The notes under the pieces are model-generated. The model had not been told where the DNA came from. It saw only the letters and a list, made by a program, of their open reading frames with translations, and did no database searches. A program made the translations under genes and the position numbers. Positions 34,391 through 45,459 of a stretch of 64,000 nucleotides of DNA are shown in pieces. The stretch lies in the NCBI RefSeq assembly GCF_042477335.2, contig NC_091245.1:88264501-88328500 (forward strand), given 5' to 3'. The DNA comes from Ovis canadensis (Eukaryota; Chordata; Mammalia; Artiodactyla; Bovidae). Position 1 is the first letter of the stretch. Every line of letters begins with the position of its first letter.

Positions 34391-35569
34391 TTTTTTGAAA
34401 CCACTCAATGAAATCATATTATTTCTACTTACAGCATGAAGAAAAAAATATTAATTGGGTTGAGTGTTAGATCTAGAGTCCTTGTTTTATAAATTGGAAA
34501 CTGCCCTCTTGGATTATATCTGTGGTTTCCCAGTGTCTTTTGTAGGATCTTGATTTAGGGTTCTGCTATAAAAGAAATAGTTCCAAGAACATCTCTGAGT
34601 TCATTTTGAAGGATCTAGTTGTATTAAAATTGAAAATGGGGATTACCCTGACTAGTAAAACAGCCTAGATTTTATAACTTGCCACTTCAGTAGCTTAAGT
34701 CACATTGTTGTTTATAAGTTGTTTATCTGAGGCAATAAATTTAATACTTATGGTTTGTACAGCGTTTATTATTCTTTTTGCAGTAGGATATATGATTATG
34801 GCTTATCTGACCATCACCTCTATCTCCCATTCCACTTTGCTATTTTTAAGTTTTCCTGGTTAAGAGCCTTTTACTTAAAAACTTGAATTATAACCTAGTT
34901 ACAAGTTTTAAACAGAGTTGACTAATTTTATAAATTTAAGCAGAGTAAACAAAATTTCTTCAAACCTCAGACAAGCTTGTTGCTGAGAAGCAACCAAGAT
35001 TTTAATCTTGAGGTAAAATTATTTAACATACTTCTGTTCCCAAATGCTATGTTAATAAGCATTCAGGCAGGATTCCTGTATAAATTAAATTCTGGCTGTA
35101 TGTTAAGTAAGATTGACCATAGAGAAGAATGTTTCAAATAGTCTCTACTCCTATGATTGGAGAAACTAGATAGAAACAGGGAAATAGTTAAATATTGGGG
35201 CAAGTTCATTGTTCAAGACAACCATGGGAGAAATGTCACAGGCCAATATTTGATTAATTGACTTCTTACTGGCAATATGGGTATATGATTGAGTATGTGA
35301 ACTTTTAAGCTGGGCTGATCATGAAAGAGTTTAAAAAATAATTTGTTAGAACCTAGAATGGTGGAGGAAGGTTGGAATTGAGATGTCAGTCTATCAAGCA
35401 TGATTAATAATAATAGAGCAGCTTGTTGATATATGGGAAAGATTCAGGCTAAGTCTAGAAAACTAGTAATATGGTTGGGTCAGCAACAATAGGGAGTCCT
35501 GAAAGGCTGGTTTTAGGCAGGTGGGAAGTGAGGATGGATAGTTAGTTGAGGGATATGGATATAAAGCAG

Positions 35570-35700
35570 CAGTACTAATAGCAGTCATTTTTATTAGATA
35601 CTTGAGACCAAGCATTCTGCCAAGTCCTTGACAAACATTGTCTCATACTCTCACAGTGATACAGCAGGGTTCTAGCCAGGCTTTTGTTCTAGCTAGGGCT
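35570..35700 (+). repeat. MIR-like fragment
   Basis: ttattagatacttgagacca, agcattctgccaagtccttg, acaaacattgtctcatactc: a degraded MIR 5' half. Confidence 0.5.
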
Positions 35701-36737
35701 TTTGGTCACTGTACTGTCATAATTCACTATTTTCAGGAGACTGGGATGGGATTAAAGCTGCAAACCTGAGAAAATGTTTGGGTGGTGGATTTTATGAAGT
35801 TCTTGGGAAACATACAGGCCCTTTCTCCAACCCCAGAAATTGTGGGATTTGTTAGGACCAGCATGCATGGCCCAGGAGTCTTTGTTCTTTACAAGCTCTC
35901 CAGGTAATTCTGATGTAGTAGTCTGTTCAGTGGTCGTGGGTTGAGCAGCATTGGTTAGACAGTAAGAGTGTTGAAGTGTAAACTTGGGGTAGTGTCATAT
36001 TAAGGCATGGGAAAAGATGATGATGCCAGAAAAGAGTCTCAGGTAGGAGAACCAGAATAGTATTCAGATTGTGAAGCTGAGAGGAGCTTCCAGAAGATAA
36101 ATTCAGAACTATTGAAAGGACAAGCAGAAGGGAGCAGCAGATGCCATGGAATTGAGCACTTAACATTGTCACAAGTAGTAGTTTTATTGTCATGTAATTA
36201 TTTCCCCCAGATATTCAGTCTAAGTGTTTAATTTTACCTTATAACTGTCTGTGAAGAAGGGCTGCTGTTTAGTTTATGAAATGCTAAAGAGATACCAGAA
36301 AAGTTTTGTGGCTTAGCTAAGGGGTATATTGTCAGGAATTGATTGAGATATCCTTAAGTTTTCCGTTAATCTAAAAAATAATGTGATTGTAGTCTGTCTT
36401 AAAATTGAAAGTGATTTTAAGATTGAGTGTGTATGTACACATGTAAGTAATTTCTGTGAATGAACCATTACTTTTGTCTACTAACTTCTAACTAGGTTAC
36501 TGATAGGCTTGAGTGAGGTACAGTGGACTTATAGGTAAAATTGAGTGTATGTTTGGCTTGTAAATTGTTGAAAGATTTCCCATTTTGAATTATTGTTACT
36601 GGGTTTATCTTCAGTTGGTGTAGCTAATTATTTAATACTTCAAATATTCAGGTACTTATTATGCATCAAGCAGTATTCCAGGTCTTGGGATTATATTGGT
36701 GAGGTCTTTATTTCTCATGGAGCTTATAACCAAAAAA

Positions 36738-36932
36738 GTGAAGTGAAAGTCGCTCAGTCCTGTTAGACTCTTTGTGATCCCATGGACTGTACAGTTCATG
36801 GAATTCTCTAGGCCAGAATACTGGAGTGGGTAGCCTTACCCTTCTCCAAGGGATCTTCCCAACCCAGGGATCCAACCCAGGTCTGCCGCATTACAGGCAG
36901 ATGCTTTACCAGCTGAGCCACAAGGGAAGCCC
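36738..36932 (-). mobile_element. Bov-tA SINE (antisense)
   Basis: agtgaagtgaaagtcgctca, ccatggactgtacagttcat, ggtctgccgcattacaggca, cacaagggaagccc. Confidence 0.9.
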
Positions 36933-36949
36933 AAGAATATAGAATATCC

Positions 36950-37036
36950 CTTCTCCAGCTGATCTTCCTGACCCAGGAATCCAACCGGGGTCTCCTGCGT
37001 TGCAGGTGGATTCTTTACCAAGTGAGCTATCAGGGA
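36950..37036 (-). mobile_element. Bov-tA head fragment, second copy
   Basis: Directly after the previous SINE, only the 5' half recurs in antisense: ttctccagctgatcttcctg, ggtctcctgcgttgcaggtg, agtgagctatcagggaag. It is a partial second insertion or a rearrangement. Confidence 0.8.
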
Positions 37037-37884
37037 AGGGAGGTCATAAACTAAGTTGGAGCCTTATTGCCAAGGACCAAGGGTTTCGATTGTGTTCTAA
37101 AGCTGAATGCAGAGGTTTTAAGCAAGGGGGTCAAGTGATTTGGTCAAGATTTGGCTACATATCTCAGGAAAGGAACAAATGTCTTTCAGGTTTCTTTCAG
37201 TTATTCCCAAGATCTAGAACAGTGCCTGGTATATAGTAGATACTAAACTATTGGAAGAATTAGCTAATTAGCTATACAAATTGAAGACAAAGGCAGTATA
37301 AGTAGTTCAAAATGGGAAATCTTTCAACCATTATCACATCAAAGATAATATTTCCTTCAAAGATAGATTAGCATTTCAAATTCTCTGCAAGACTGTGAAT
37401 ATATTCTTGCTTAGAGATAAGCATTGTTCTTTTATTTAAATATTATAATAGAGATTTTATTTCTTCAGTCTCACAATTGTTGGCCATCCTGAGGTCTTCC
37501 TCATATAACCTCATTTTCTCAGCATGTCAGTTTTCTTTCTGCTTTCAGCAAGTTGTCATGACAGTTTACACTGTAATCACATATAATTTCTGCTGTAACT
37601 CCAAAAAAGAGGCTAAATGAAAAACCCATACATAACCTTTTATTGCATTAACGTTCAGAGTAGAACTATTATTACAGGTAAAATGAACACTTCGAGGCAC
37701 ATATACATATATATTTTATTTCATGTTTTTAAGGAATTTTGGGAAAATTGTTTCATAAAATTTTTATTTTAGCATATAGAAACTGACTCTCAGTTTTGCC
37801 TTGCTCCCAAGATAATTGTATAGTTTATGTATATTCTTTTATAGAGAAACACTTCAATAAACTGCATTCTTTAGAATTCTTTTG

Positions 37885-38045
37885 TAGCAGAGGTCTCACA
37901 CCTGGCTATGCATTAAAATCATGTGAGGAATTTTAATACCAGTAGCCAGGAGACTCATCTAGGTCCAGTGGGGTTCTGCCAAGGTGCTAGTGTTAAGTGC
38001 TCACCTGATTCTAGTGTGTAGCCAAGGTTGAGAATCACTGCTTGA
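37885..38045 (+). repeat. MER5A-type hAT MITE
   Basis: tctcacacctggctatgcat, taaaatcatgtgaggaattt, agccaaggttgagaatcact: terminal-inverted-repeat ends of MER5. Confidence 0.7.
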
Positions 38046-38174
38046 GAGTCAAATCGTAAACATACTGACCAACACATGCACAATTAGCCTCTTAAAAATT
38101 GTTCAGACATCAAAACCAAAAACTTTCAGAGTGAATTTGGATTCAGTGCAGTGTGTATATTGTTTAGCCTTGTA

Positions 38175-38330
38175 GAATTTCTGCTGTTGAAAGTGCGATC
38201 CTCAGACCAGCAGTAATAGCATCACACAGAAGCTTGTTAAGAAATGTAGAACTGGAAGCCCTCACACAAACCTATTGAATGAACTCAGATTCCCCAAGTG
38301 ATTCCTCTACTGGAAAGTTTGATAGGTACT
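38175..38330 (+). repeat. Second hAT-type MER fragment
   Basis: gcgatcctcagaccagcagt, acagaagcttgttaagaaat, ttccccaagtgattcctcta: typical of a MER5/MER20-class element. Confidence 0.5.
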
Positions 38331-38579
38331 TACTAATATGTAGATATATAAATGTTTAGGGTAGTAAAAGTTGGTGATTAGCATCTTATCCCTCATGCAT
38401 AAGATTGTCAGATTTATGCTAAAGTAAAGGACATTTACTTTAAGGGTTAAAAAAATACATATTTTCATTAAGAAAAGTAGGTACAAGTGATCATAGATAG
38501 TGAACTCTAGTGACCAGAAAATTACCAGAGGTCTCTGTCACCAAGACATGGAAGGGTTATCTGTTGTCTATCCTAGTTG

Positions 38580-38788
38580 GTTTGCTTGCTGAGTCACTTC
38601 AGTTGTGTCTGACTCGGTGCGACCCTTTGGACTGCCGCCTGACTCTGTCCCTGGGATTCTCCAGGCAAGAATACTGGAGTGGGTTGCCCTGCCCTCCTCC
38701 AGGGGATCTTCCTGACCCAGGGATTGAACCCATGTCTCTTGCATTGGCACGTGGGGTTCTTTACCAGTAGTACCACCTGGGAAGCCCA
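38580..38788 (-). mobile_element. Bov-tA SINE (antisense)
   Basis: ttgcttgctgagtcacttca, gggattctccaggcaagaat, gggattgaacccatgtctct, ccacctgggaagccc. Confidence 0.9.
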
Positions 38789-39864
38789 TCCTACTTAGTT
38801 GGGTCTTGCTTATTTTGTTACATTTAAATATGTTTTTTCTTGCCCTCCCATTCTGTTCTAGTCCACTCTTTTCATTGTAAGATAGAGCATGTTCTTTTTT
38901 GATAGATACAGGTGAGAATATTTGAGACTGTACTGATAGGTGCCCCATAATTTAGGAGATTTGGTAGAGATGGATTCAGAGCTTTCTATGGAGAGCATAG
39001 ATATGGACAGGATTGAGGAGTGGTTCCTGATTGCTTTTGTTGTTTAGTCATAGTACAAAAGTAACTTCATTAAGAAACTGATTTTCCACACATAGCAATA
39101 AGAATCTAATTATGTTAAAGCTCACAGCGACAAGTAATAAAGATATATATTGAAGAGAATGGACCAATGTGAATGTTCAGAAAATACTGTGAATTGCATG
39201 GTATCAATTTATTACAGAAATGCTTTTTTAATGCCTAAGTTTTTAAGGTAAAAGATTCTAAAGTACATTAACCAAGCAGCCATGTTGATACCGAATGAGA
39301 TATTGCAGCCAGATTATTCTCATGTCTCACAGTTTTTCAATTGGCATGTATGTTTTAGAGGGATTTTTCATCAAGCACAGCAATGTCAGCATCTTTAGAA
39401 AACTTCTTTAGGGTTCATTTATGATTTATAGATTCCTCCTGAGACATGAGAATTGTTTATTTTACAATGGAAATTTACCTGTATCCTTTATTTCTCCCAA
39501 CAAATTTTACTTATGAAGTTTACCCTCTGCAGTGTTAAAAATCTTACTGAAAATTCATTCCACAAAAAGGATGAAATTCATCTGAACTTTAAGGTTTGGT
39601 GGTTGAAAATACTTTATGTGTGATACATGAGTGTTCTTTAATACATTAGCTTAAAGGTATTGTGAACCTTCAAAGACACCTTTTCTTTTATTTGCTGCTT
39701 TTTAAGTGTAGAAGTGTCTGAAGCCCTAATTTAAAAAAAAATTTAACACATGGTGTTAGATCTACCCTCCTCTATTTTCTTTTAATAGCCAAGTTTAAAG
39801 GAGGGAGTATTTCAAGTATAGTAATTGGTTAAATGTCTTTTTTTCCTCCTGGGTTTCTTTTTAG
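38789..39864. other. AT-rich unique DNA
   Basis: No gene or identifiable transposon up to the candidate exon at 39,865. Confidence 0.5.
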
Positions 39865-40024
39865 GAACTACTGACAATCAAAAACCTATAGCCGACTTTG
39901 GGATATGGCTTTATTATTCAGCAACTAAAAGATGAGTTCTAATTGGCAGACTTCTGGCATTGGCACTTGTCCTTCTGTTTCTATAGAAACTGGGTTGGAA
40001 GTCAGAGCTGCACAAAGGGAAAGG
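39865..40024 (+). other. Candidate unannotated exon (possible ORF start at 39,932)
   Basis: A long pyrimidine tract and acceptor (tttttcctcctgggtttctttttag|GAACTAC) precede it and a near-perfect donor (GAAAGG|gtaagt) follows. An ATG at 39,932 opens a frame MSSNWQTSGIGTCPSVSIET... that runs 31 codons to the donor in phase 0. If exon 1 of RBM15 were spliced here instead, it would read GTTDNQKPIADFG... for 23 residues and stop. I do not recognise the peptide, and no repeat family is obvious. Confidence 0.45.
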
Positions 40025-40949
40025 GTAAGTTTCTTTTAAACTCCATATTTATAAACCCGTATCTTATTAACTGTGGCATGGTATCAGTTTTCACATAAGG
40101 ATATATACATTCATGAACTAGAACTCAAATATGAATTACTGATTTTTACTTGAGTGGAAACTGACATCAAGTCATTAAATGTAATAGGAGGGTTTAAATA
40201 TGGATTTAATATTCTCATGACTCTGACTTCACATATCTTGAAGCAATGAACTCAGTATGATAATTCTCACATTTCAGCTATATCTAATTTCGGGGTGATA
40301 AAGTTGGTTTTTATCCTCTTAGATCACTCTGTTGTACTTTTCTGGTAAGTGAAAATTGGGGTATAATGCATACAGAGGACATTTTAAAAGTCTGCATGAA
40401 TTACAAGTCTCTGGGACAAAGTCTGATTCTTTCCATTATAAAGCAGGTACTGTACTACTGACCAGTTTTTTTAGCCTGTCTCTTCTCTTAGCCAAACAGG
40501 ATGAGATCGTCTGTTGGGCACATACATATGTTCTCATCCAGGCAGACACCCATTAATCGTAGAACCTAAGACACCTGCCACTTGGTGAGTCATCTTATTA
40601 CTATGGCTTCAGAGGACTGTGCTGCATAGCTGGGGCATTTAGGCTTGAAATGGCTTAATCAAGTGTAGTAAAGTTCTCTGTTCTAGAGGTTGGTATATGT
40701 AAATAATTTATACTGAACTCTGACTAGCTTTGAGATATTGAAGGAAGGTTATGTTAGCTCTAACTCTTTAAAACTTATCTGTCATTTCCTTGGTCCTGAA
40801 ATACTACTCTTAAAGGATAGATTTCTCTTTTCCTTGCTAAAAGAATGTTTATGTGTTGACACCAACCAAAGAAAGGGACATCTTGGCTTTATTTTGGCCC
40901 AGTTAGTCAGTTTTGTAAAAATAGTGTAAAAGTGAAAATTGGAATTTTT

Positions 40950-41156
40950 GGGGGTGTGTGTGTTTGTTTATGTCGTGTCTGACTGTTGCGACCCATGGGC
41001 TATAGCCTGCCAGCCTTCTCTGTCCATGGGATTCTCCAAGCAAGAATACTGGGGTGGCTTGCCATTCACTTCTCCAGGAGATCTTCCCAACCTAGGGACT
41101 GAACCCAGGTCTCCTGCATTGCAGGCAGACGCTTTACCATCTGAGCCACCAGGAAA
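40950..41156 (-). mobile_element. Bov-tA SINE (antisense)
   Basis: tttatgtcgtgtctgactgt, ggctatagcctgccagcctt, ggtctcctgcattgcaggca, tgagccaccaggaaag. Confidence 0.9.
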
Positions 41157-42189
41157 GTTAATTCAGTTTTTGAAATTTCACTTCACAAGTCATTGATCAG
41201 TTAATGCCTGAAAGTGGATTTTCATTAAAAAGTGTATGCCTCTGTTCCTTAAGTGTTGCTGTGTATCCTATTTGTTTCTCTTTGCTTACTAGCCCTTGAA
41301 TGATATAAAAGAAATTGAATTTGTGATTCTTGGTAAATGTGGCTTGAAGTATCCAGACATCCACGTGTGTTATTACTCCTTGGTAAGAGTGGCCAACTTG
41401 TCCTAGTTTTAAAACTGATAGTCCTACGTCCCAGGAACTCCCTGATTTCCAGGCAAGCCAGACAGTTGGCTCTGTCTGGAGGCCCCGTCTTATCCTCTGC
41501 ATCTCTGAAACAGCCTCACTAGGTTGTTACTGATGATTGTTTTGGATAAAAGTAGATTTTTATGATGTGTTAGTCAGAATGTACAAGACAGTAAGTTCTT
41601 TTTAGGAAATGATTGTTTTTATTTGTCTCAGTGATCCTAGGTAAACAATGCCAGCTTCCCTCTCATAGAAATAAAACATGAATTTTAATCTGATTTATTT
41701 AAAAGATGATTCCAAGGCCTTTTTTTGTTTTTCATTTGTTTGTACATATGAAGACTATGGGTAATAAACATGAGACATTTAGGTAGATGCTTGTGGTGCA
41801 TGAGTAGCCAAATGAGGCAAATATATGGACATAAAGCCTCATACAAGCTTTTTCTGTCTTAAGCGAATCACTCAAGGTTTTTAAAAAGTATTGGGCTTTG
41901 GTTTTAAATTTAGGTCCTCAGGTTTGGAGTCTGTTTCTTTTAAAAATTACATCTAAATTCAAATATTAATACACTGCTTTTTTTTTCCTCCTCATGGAAA
42001 AAGCTACTTTTACAATTAGGCAAGTTTATGTACTAAGGAGCTGAGTTTTTGCAGATAAACAGATAGCATCACATATGTTAATGTCCCTAGATTATTTGAA
42101 AAATACCACAGATTATTTCAGTCCATTTAAATATAATTGTTTCTTTTATTAAGTTTTAAACTCATCATCAAAGAAGAAAAGCCAGGGGC

Positions 42190-42420
42190 TATGATCTAAT
42201 CAACATTGTTAATTAGTATTCACAATTGGCTCCCTTAGGATTAGCTTTGTAACTTTAGACAAATAACTTGGTCTTAATTTGCTTTCGTTCCTTAGGTATA
42301 AGATAGGAATATTAATAATTATCCATCTTCCTCACAGGATTGACATGATGCTGATGAAGTAATAGGTGGGAAAGAACGTTTAAAACTTAAAAGTACTATA
42401 AGGTAGAGTTTTAGTACCAG
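42190..42420 (-). repeat. MIR SINE (antisense)
   Basis: ctttgtaactttagacaaat, aacttggtcttaatttgctt, cctcacaggattgacatgat. Confidence 0.6.
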
Positions 42421-43024
42421 AAACAGTATTTCATGAACAGCGTATATAGACAATTCCTTTTACATTAATGGTATGGCATTTCTTAGAGTTAGAACCGCTG
42501 GAAACGGTTATCTTAATAGTTTTAAATAATTCAGTAAGTGTAAAGAAAGTATTGAAATTTTGTGTTGAAAAGTTCCAACTGAACTTTTACATTCAGATTA
42601 TCATGGCTCTACTAATAAATATATATGTATTTATAGGTAATTCTTAAACTTTATAAACATTTCAACTAAAATTTTGTATTAAGGAATTATAAGTGGCCCA
42701 TACTTAAGCATTACCTTCTTTGGTCAGGGTTGGTGAATATTGGAAGATTTTAATAACTACATTATTAATTTAAAATTAATAATTATATTATTTTTTAATA
42801 ACTACATTTTTCCTGTATTATAACAGGTGTTTTGTGGCTTTGTTTTGATTCTTAGATATTTTCCTCTTTTTCATTTCAACCTAGATATTAAAATGATGCC
42901 AATTTGAGTTAGAACAAATTTATTACAAGATAACTGCTTGCAATTAAATTAACTCCATAATCTTGTATACTGCCAAGAAGCCAAGATTGTCTAAAGGAAA
43001 GTGTAGGGTTTTCTGTTAGTTTGT

Positions 43025-43190
43025 GTTTGAGTTAGGACTCTACATACTGGGTGTTTAATTTCTTTGACCTTAGTTTTATTTATTTGTAAAATGGTCATCA
43101 TAGTATTTTCTTCTAAGGGTTCTGAAGATTAAATATAAAATATATCTGCCTCAGTGACTGGTATGTATTAGATGTTGATATAAGGTTATT
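43025..43190 (-). repeat. MIR SINE (antisense)
   Basis: tgaccttagttttatttatt, tgtaaaatggtcatcatagt, gaagattaaatataaaatat. Confidence 0.65.
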
Positions 43191-43249
43191 CACCAGCCTA
43201 CTTCTGCAAACACATGCGAAGTCTATTGTTTGTTTCCTCTTTGTCCCAT

Positions 43250-43378
43250 GGGATATCTTTTTTTTTTCTTTTGGCTGCACCCCATAGCATGTGGGATCTT
43301 AGTTCCCAGATCAGAGATCAAATCTGTGCCTCCTGCATTGGAAGGCAGAGTTGTAACCACTGGACCACCAGGGACCCT
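43250..43378 (-). mobile_element. CHR-family SINE (antisense)
   Basis: ttttggctgcaccccatagc, cagatcagagatcaaatctg, aaccactggaccaccaggga. Confidence 0.8.
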
Positions 43379-43761
43379 ACACCCAACCCCCCTCCCACTT
43401 GGGATATCTTGAGAAAGGTGTACTCTTTTGCTTTTCTTGAAACCCTATGTGTGTCTGAGATAATATTTCTAGATTATGGTTACTTAAAAATGTATTGACA
43501 TCTTATAATATTGTTGTGTTCAAGGGCAGAAGTAAATAGGAACATTTTAAGTTAATTGTTAGTACAATGAGTACATTAGTTATGAAGTCTTTAGCTTTCT
43601 GTGGTCTGGGGATTCACCCTTTCTTGATCCACACCACCCAGATTTAGAGGGGCCTATTACCACTGAGTAGGATGAAGAACTACTCAGTTGTGTTTGAGTC
43701 ATGAAGCCTGGGTAAATCAGAATTCAACTTGGAGTTCGTTAGTTGGTTCTACTTTTACTGT

Positions 43762-43850
43762 TTTGTTATGTTTTTTGTTTTTGGCTGCACAGTGTACAGG
43801 ATCTCAGTTAGCCCAGAATCCTAACCACTAGTTCACCAGGGAAGTCTGTT
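43762..43850 (-). mobile_element. Internally deleted CHR-family SINE (antisense)
   Basis: tttttggctgcacagtgtac, aggatctcagttagcccag, aatcctaaccactagttcac, cagggaagtc. The middle, with the tRNA-like box, is missing. Confidence 0.65.
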
Positions 43851-44054
43851 TAGTTGGTTCTACTTACAATGTATAGTTTGCTTTCATTGGAGAAAAGAAT
43901 CTAGTTGTCCTAGGTAGTCAGTCTTTTAGAGAACTATTTTTGCTCAAAAGGGAATCTGGGGCAGATTAGAGTGGTTCCTAGTAAGTCACTGATTTTTTAA
44001 ATCTTGTGTTTTGATGTAGAAAGAAGAAAGGAAATTGGTGGCTACTCTTTCTGA

Positions 44055-44240
44055 AGAGTTTTTTGCTTGGTACAAATATATTTTCATTTAATCCTCATAG
44101 TGAGGTAGGTTGGTGGTATCCTCATATTACAGAGGAGGAAATTGGGACTCAAGAGCAGTTGAGTCCCAGTTTTCATGAAGAGCAGTTGAGTCCCTAATTT
44201 TCATGAAGTTGCATAGTAACAAGTAGCAGAGCTTGGATTT
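44055..44240 (+). repeat. MIR with internal 27-bp tandem duplication
   Basis: catttaatcctcatagtgag and ttacagaggaggaaattggg mark the MIR. Inside it, units at 44,151-44,177 and 44,178-44,205 (each beginning aagagcagttgagtccc) repeat head to tail. Confidence 0.75.
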
Positions 44241-45061
44241 ATTATTATTCCTGTTTGTGTGAGGGGGTACTGTTTCTGACTATTTATATTGTCTTACATC
44301 TAAAATGTAAAAAGAATATTAGACATTAACATCTATGTGTAAAACCTGTACATTTCAAACATGACCAACTACAGTTTTTAAGATAACCTAGACTTGAACT
44401 CAGATAAATTTGGTTCCAAAATTGGTGCTGGGCCTGTTAATCTTGCAGACTGATGCCGAAGATTGACATATCGGCTCATACAGTGCTCTGTTAAAAGTCA
44501 GATGAGATTCCAGAGGAGAGAATGATTTCATGCTGCGAGAGGTTTTCCAGAAGCCTTTGGTGAGTCAGATTGTGAAGGATAAGCGAGACTGTCTGGTGGA
44601 CAATGGCAAGCCATTGGGGTTGCAACTGGTGGCACAAAGGTACATATAGAGAGTGGGAGAGTGCCACATTTTGGAGCTAAAACCAGGCTTTCATTTTGGA
44701 TTTTTCTCTGTAGGGAATTAATATACTGTCAAGCAGAGAGGAACGGAAAGATGGAATAATGATAGTAATAACAGAAGCTGAAGGAGATTCTAGAGAGACT
44801 GGTATTGCAGAGAACACTAGGATGGTTTTTAAGAAAACATCTTAGTTTGTCTACCATTAAGAGCCACCTATTCAACTTTCATATAAAACTTGTTCTAAAG
44901 TTGTGTCTACATAGTGAGCTTGATCATTTCAGATAATTAAATATAGTGAAAAAGTAACATTGGATGGATAGAAATAGTATTCAGAGACAATCTTGAAATA
45001 AAGTTTTCTTGTTTGGGTTTTTAGCAGTTCTTATTTATGTCTTATTGCACAGCAAAACATG

Positions 45062-45298
45062 TTTATTATAGAAAATTTAAGAAACAAAATAATGAAAAGA
45101 AAACAAAGATTATCTCTAGTTAAGAAGCAAACTGTTAAGTTGCTATTACTCTTTTCTTACCACCAGTTAGACGTTTTTCAGAATGCTAAAGCAAAAAAGG
45201 AATCTTAAAAAACTACGTGATTCACCTTCTCATTCTATAAATGAGGGTACTTCTCTTCTGTTCTTTTTCTTCCAGTGACTTTTAGTTTAGATTTTCTT
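45062..45298 (-). other. SLC16A4: Probable SLC16A4 3' UTR with poly(A) signal
   Basis: About 230 bases after the stop codon, AATAAA occurs on the minus strand (45,067-45,062) and is followed by a T/G-containing stretch (CATGTTTTGCTGTG). This is the nearest candidate 3' end. Another AATAAA about 1 kb farther is possible. Confidence 0.4.
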
Positions 45299-45459
45299 TT
45301 AGGCTCTCACTTGACTGCAGTCTTCTCTCTTTGTCGTCACACTGTTTTTCCATCTTTCAGCCAATGGTACGAAGAAAAGGGAAACTGAAGAGAGGAGATA
45401 GCATGCTCCCGAGAAGTAGTAGGAGCCGGTGTATGTCTGGGTGTAATCATATAACCAGC
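45299..45459 (-). CDS. SLC16A4: SLC16A4 terminal coding exon: TM12 and C-tail
   Basis: Starts GC TGG (completing a glycine codon), encodes [20 protein letters not shown], then [20 protein letters not shown] and [12 protein letters not shown], with TAA at 45,301-45,299. Acceptor ttccttatag|GCTGG. The last 10 or so residues extend past the point where the human protein ends. Confidence 0.93.
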
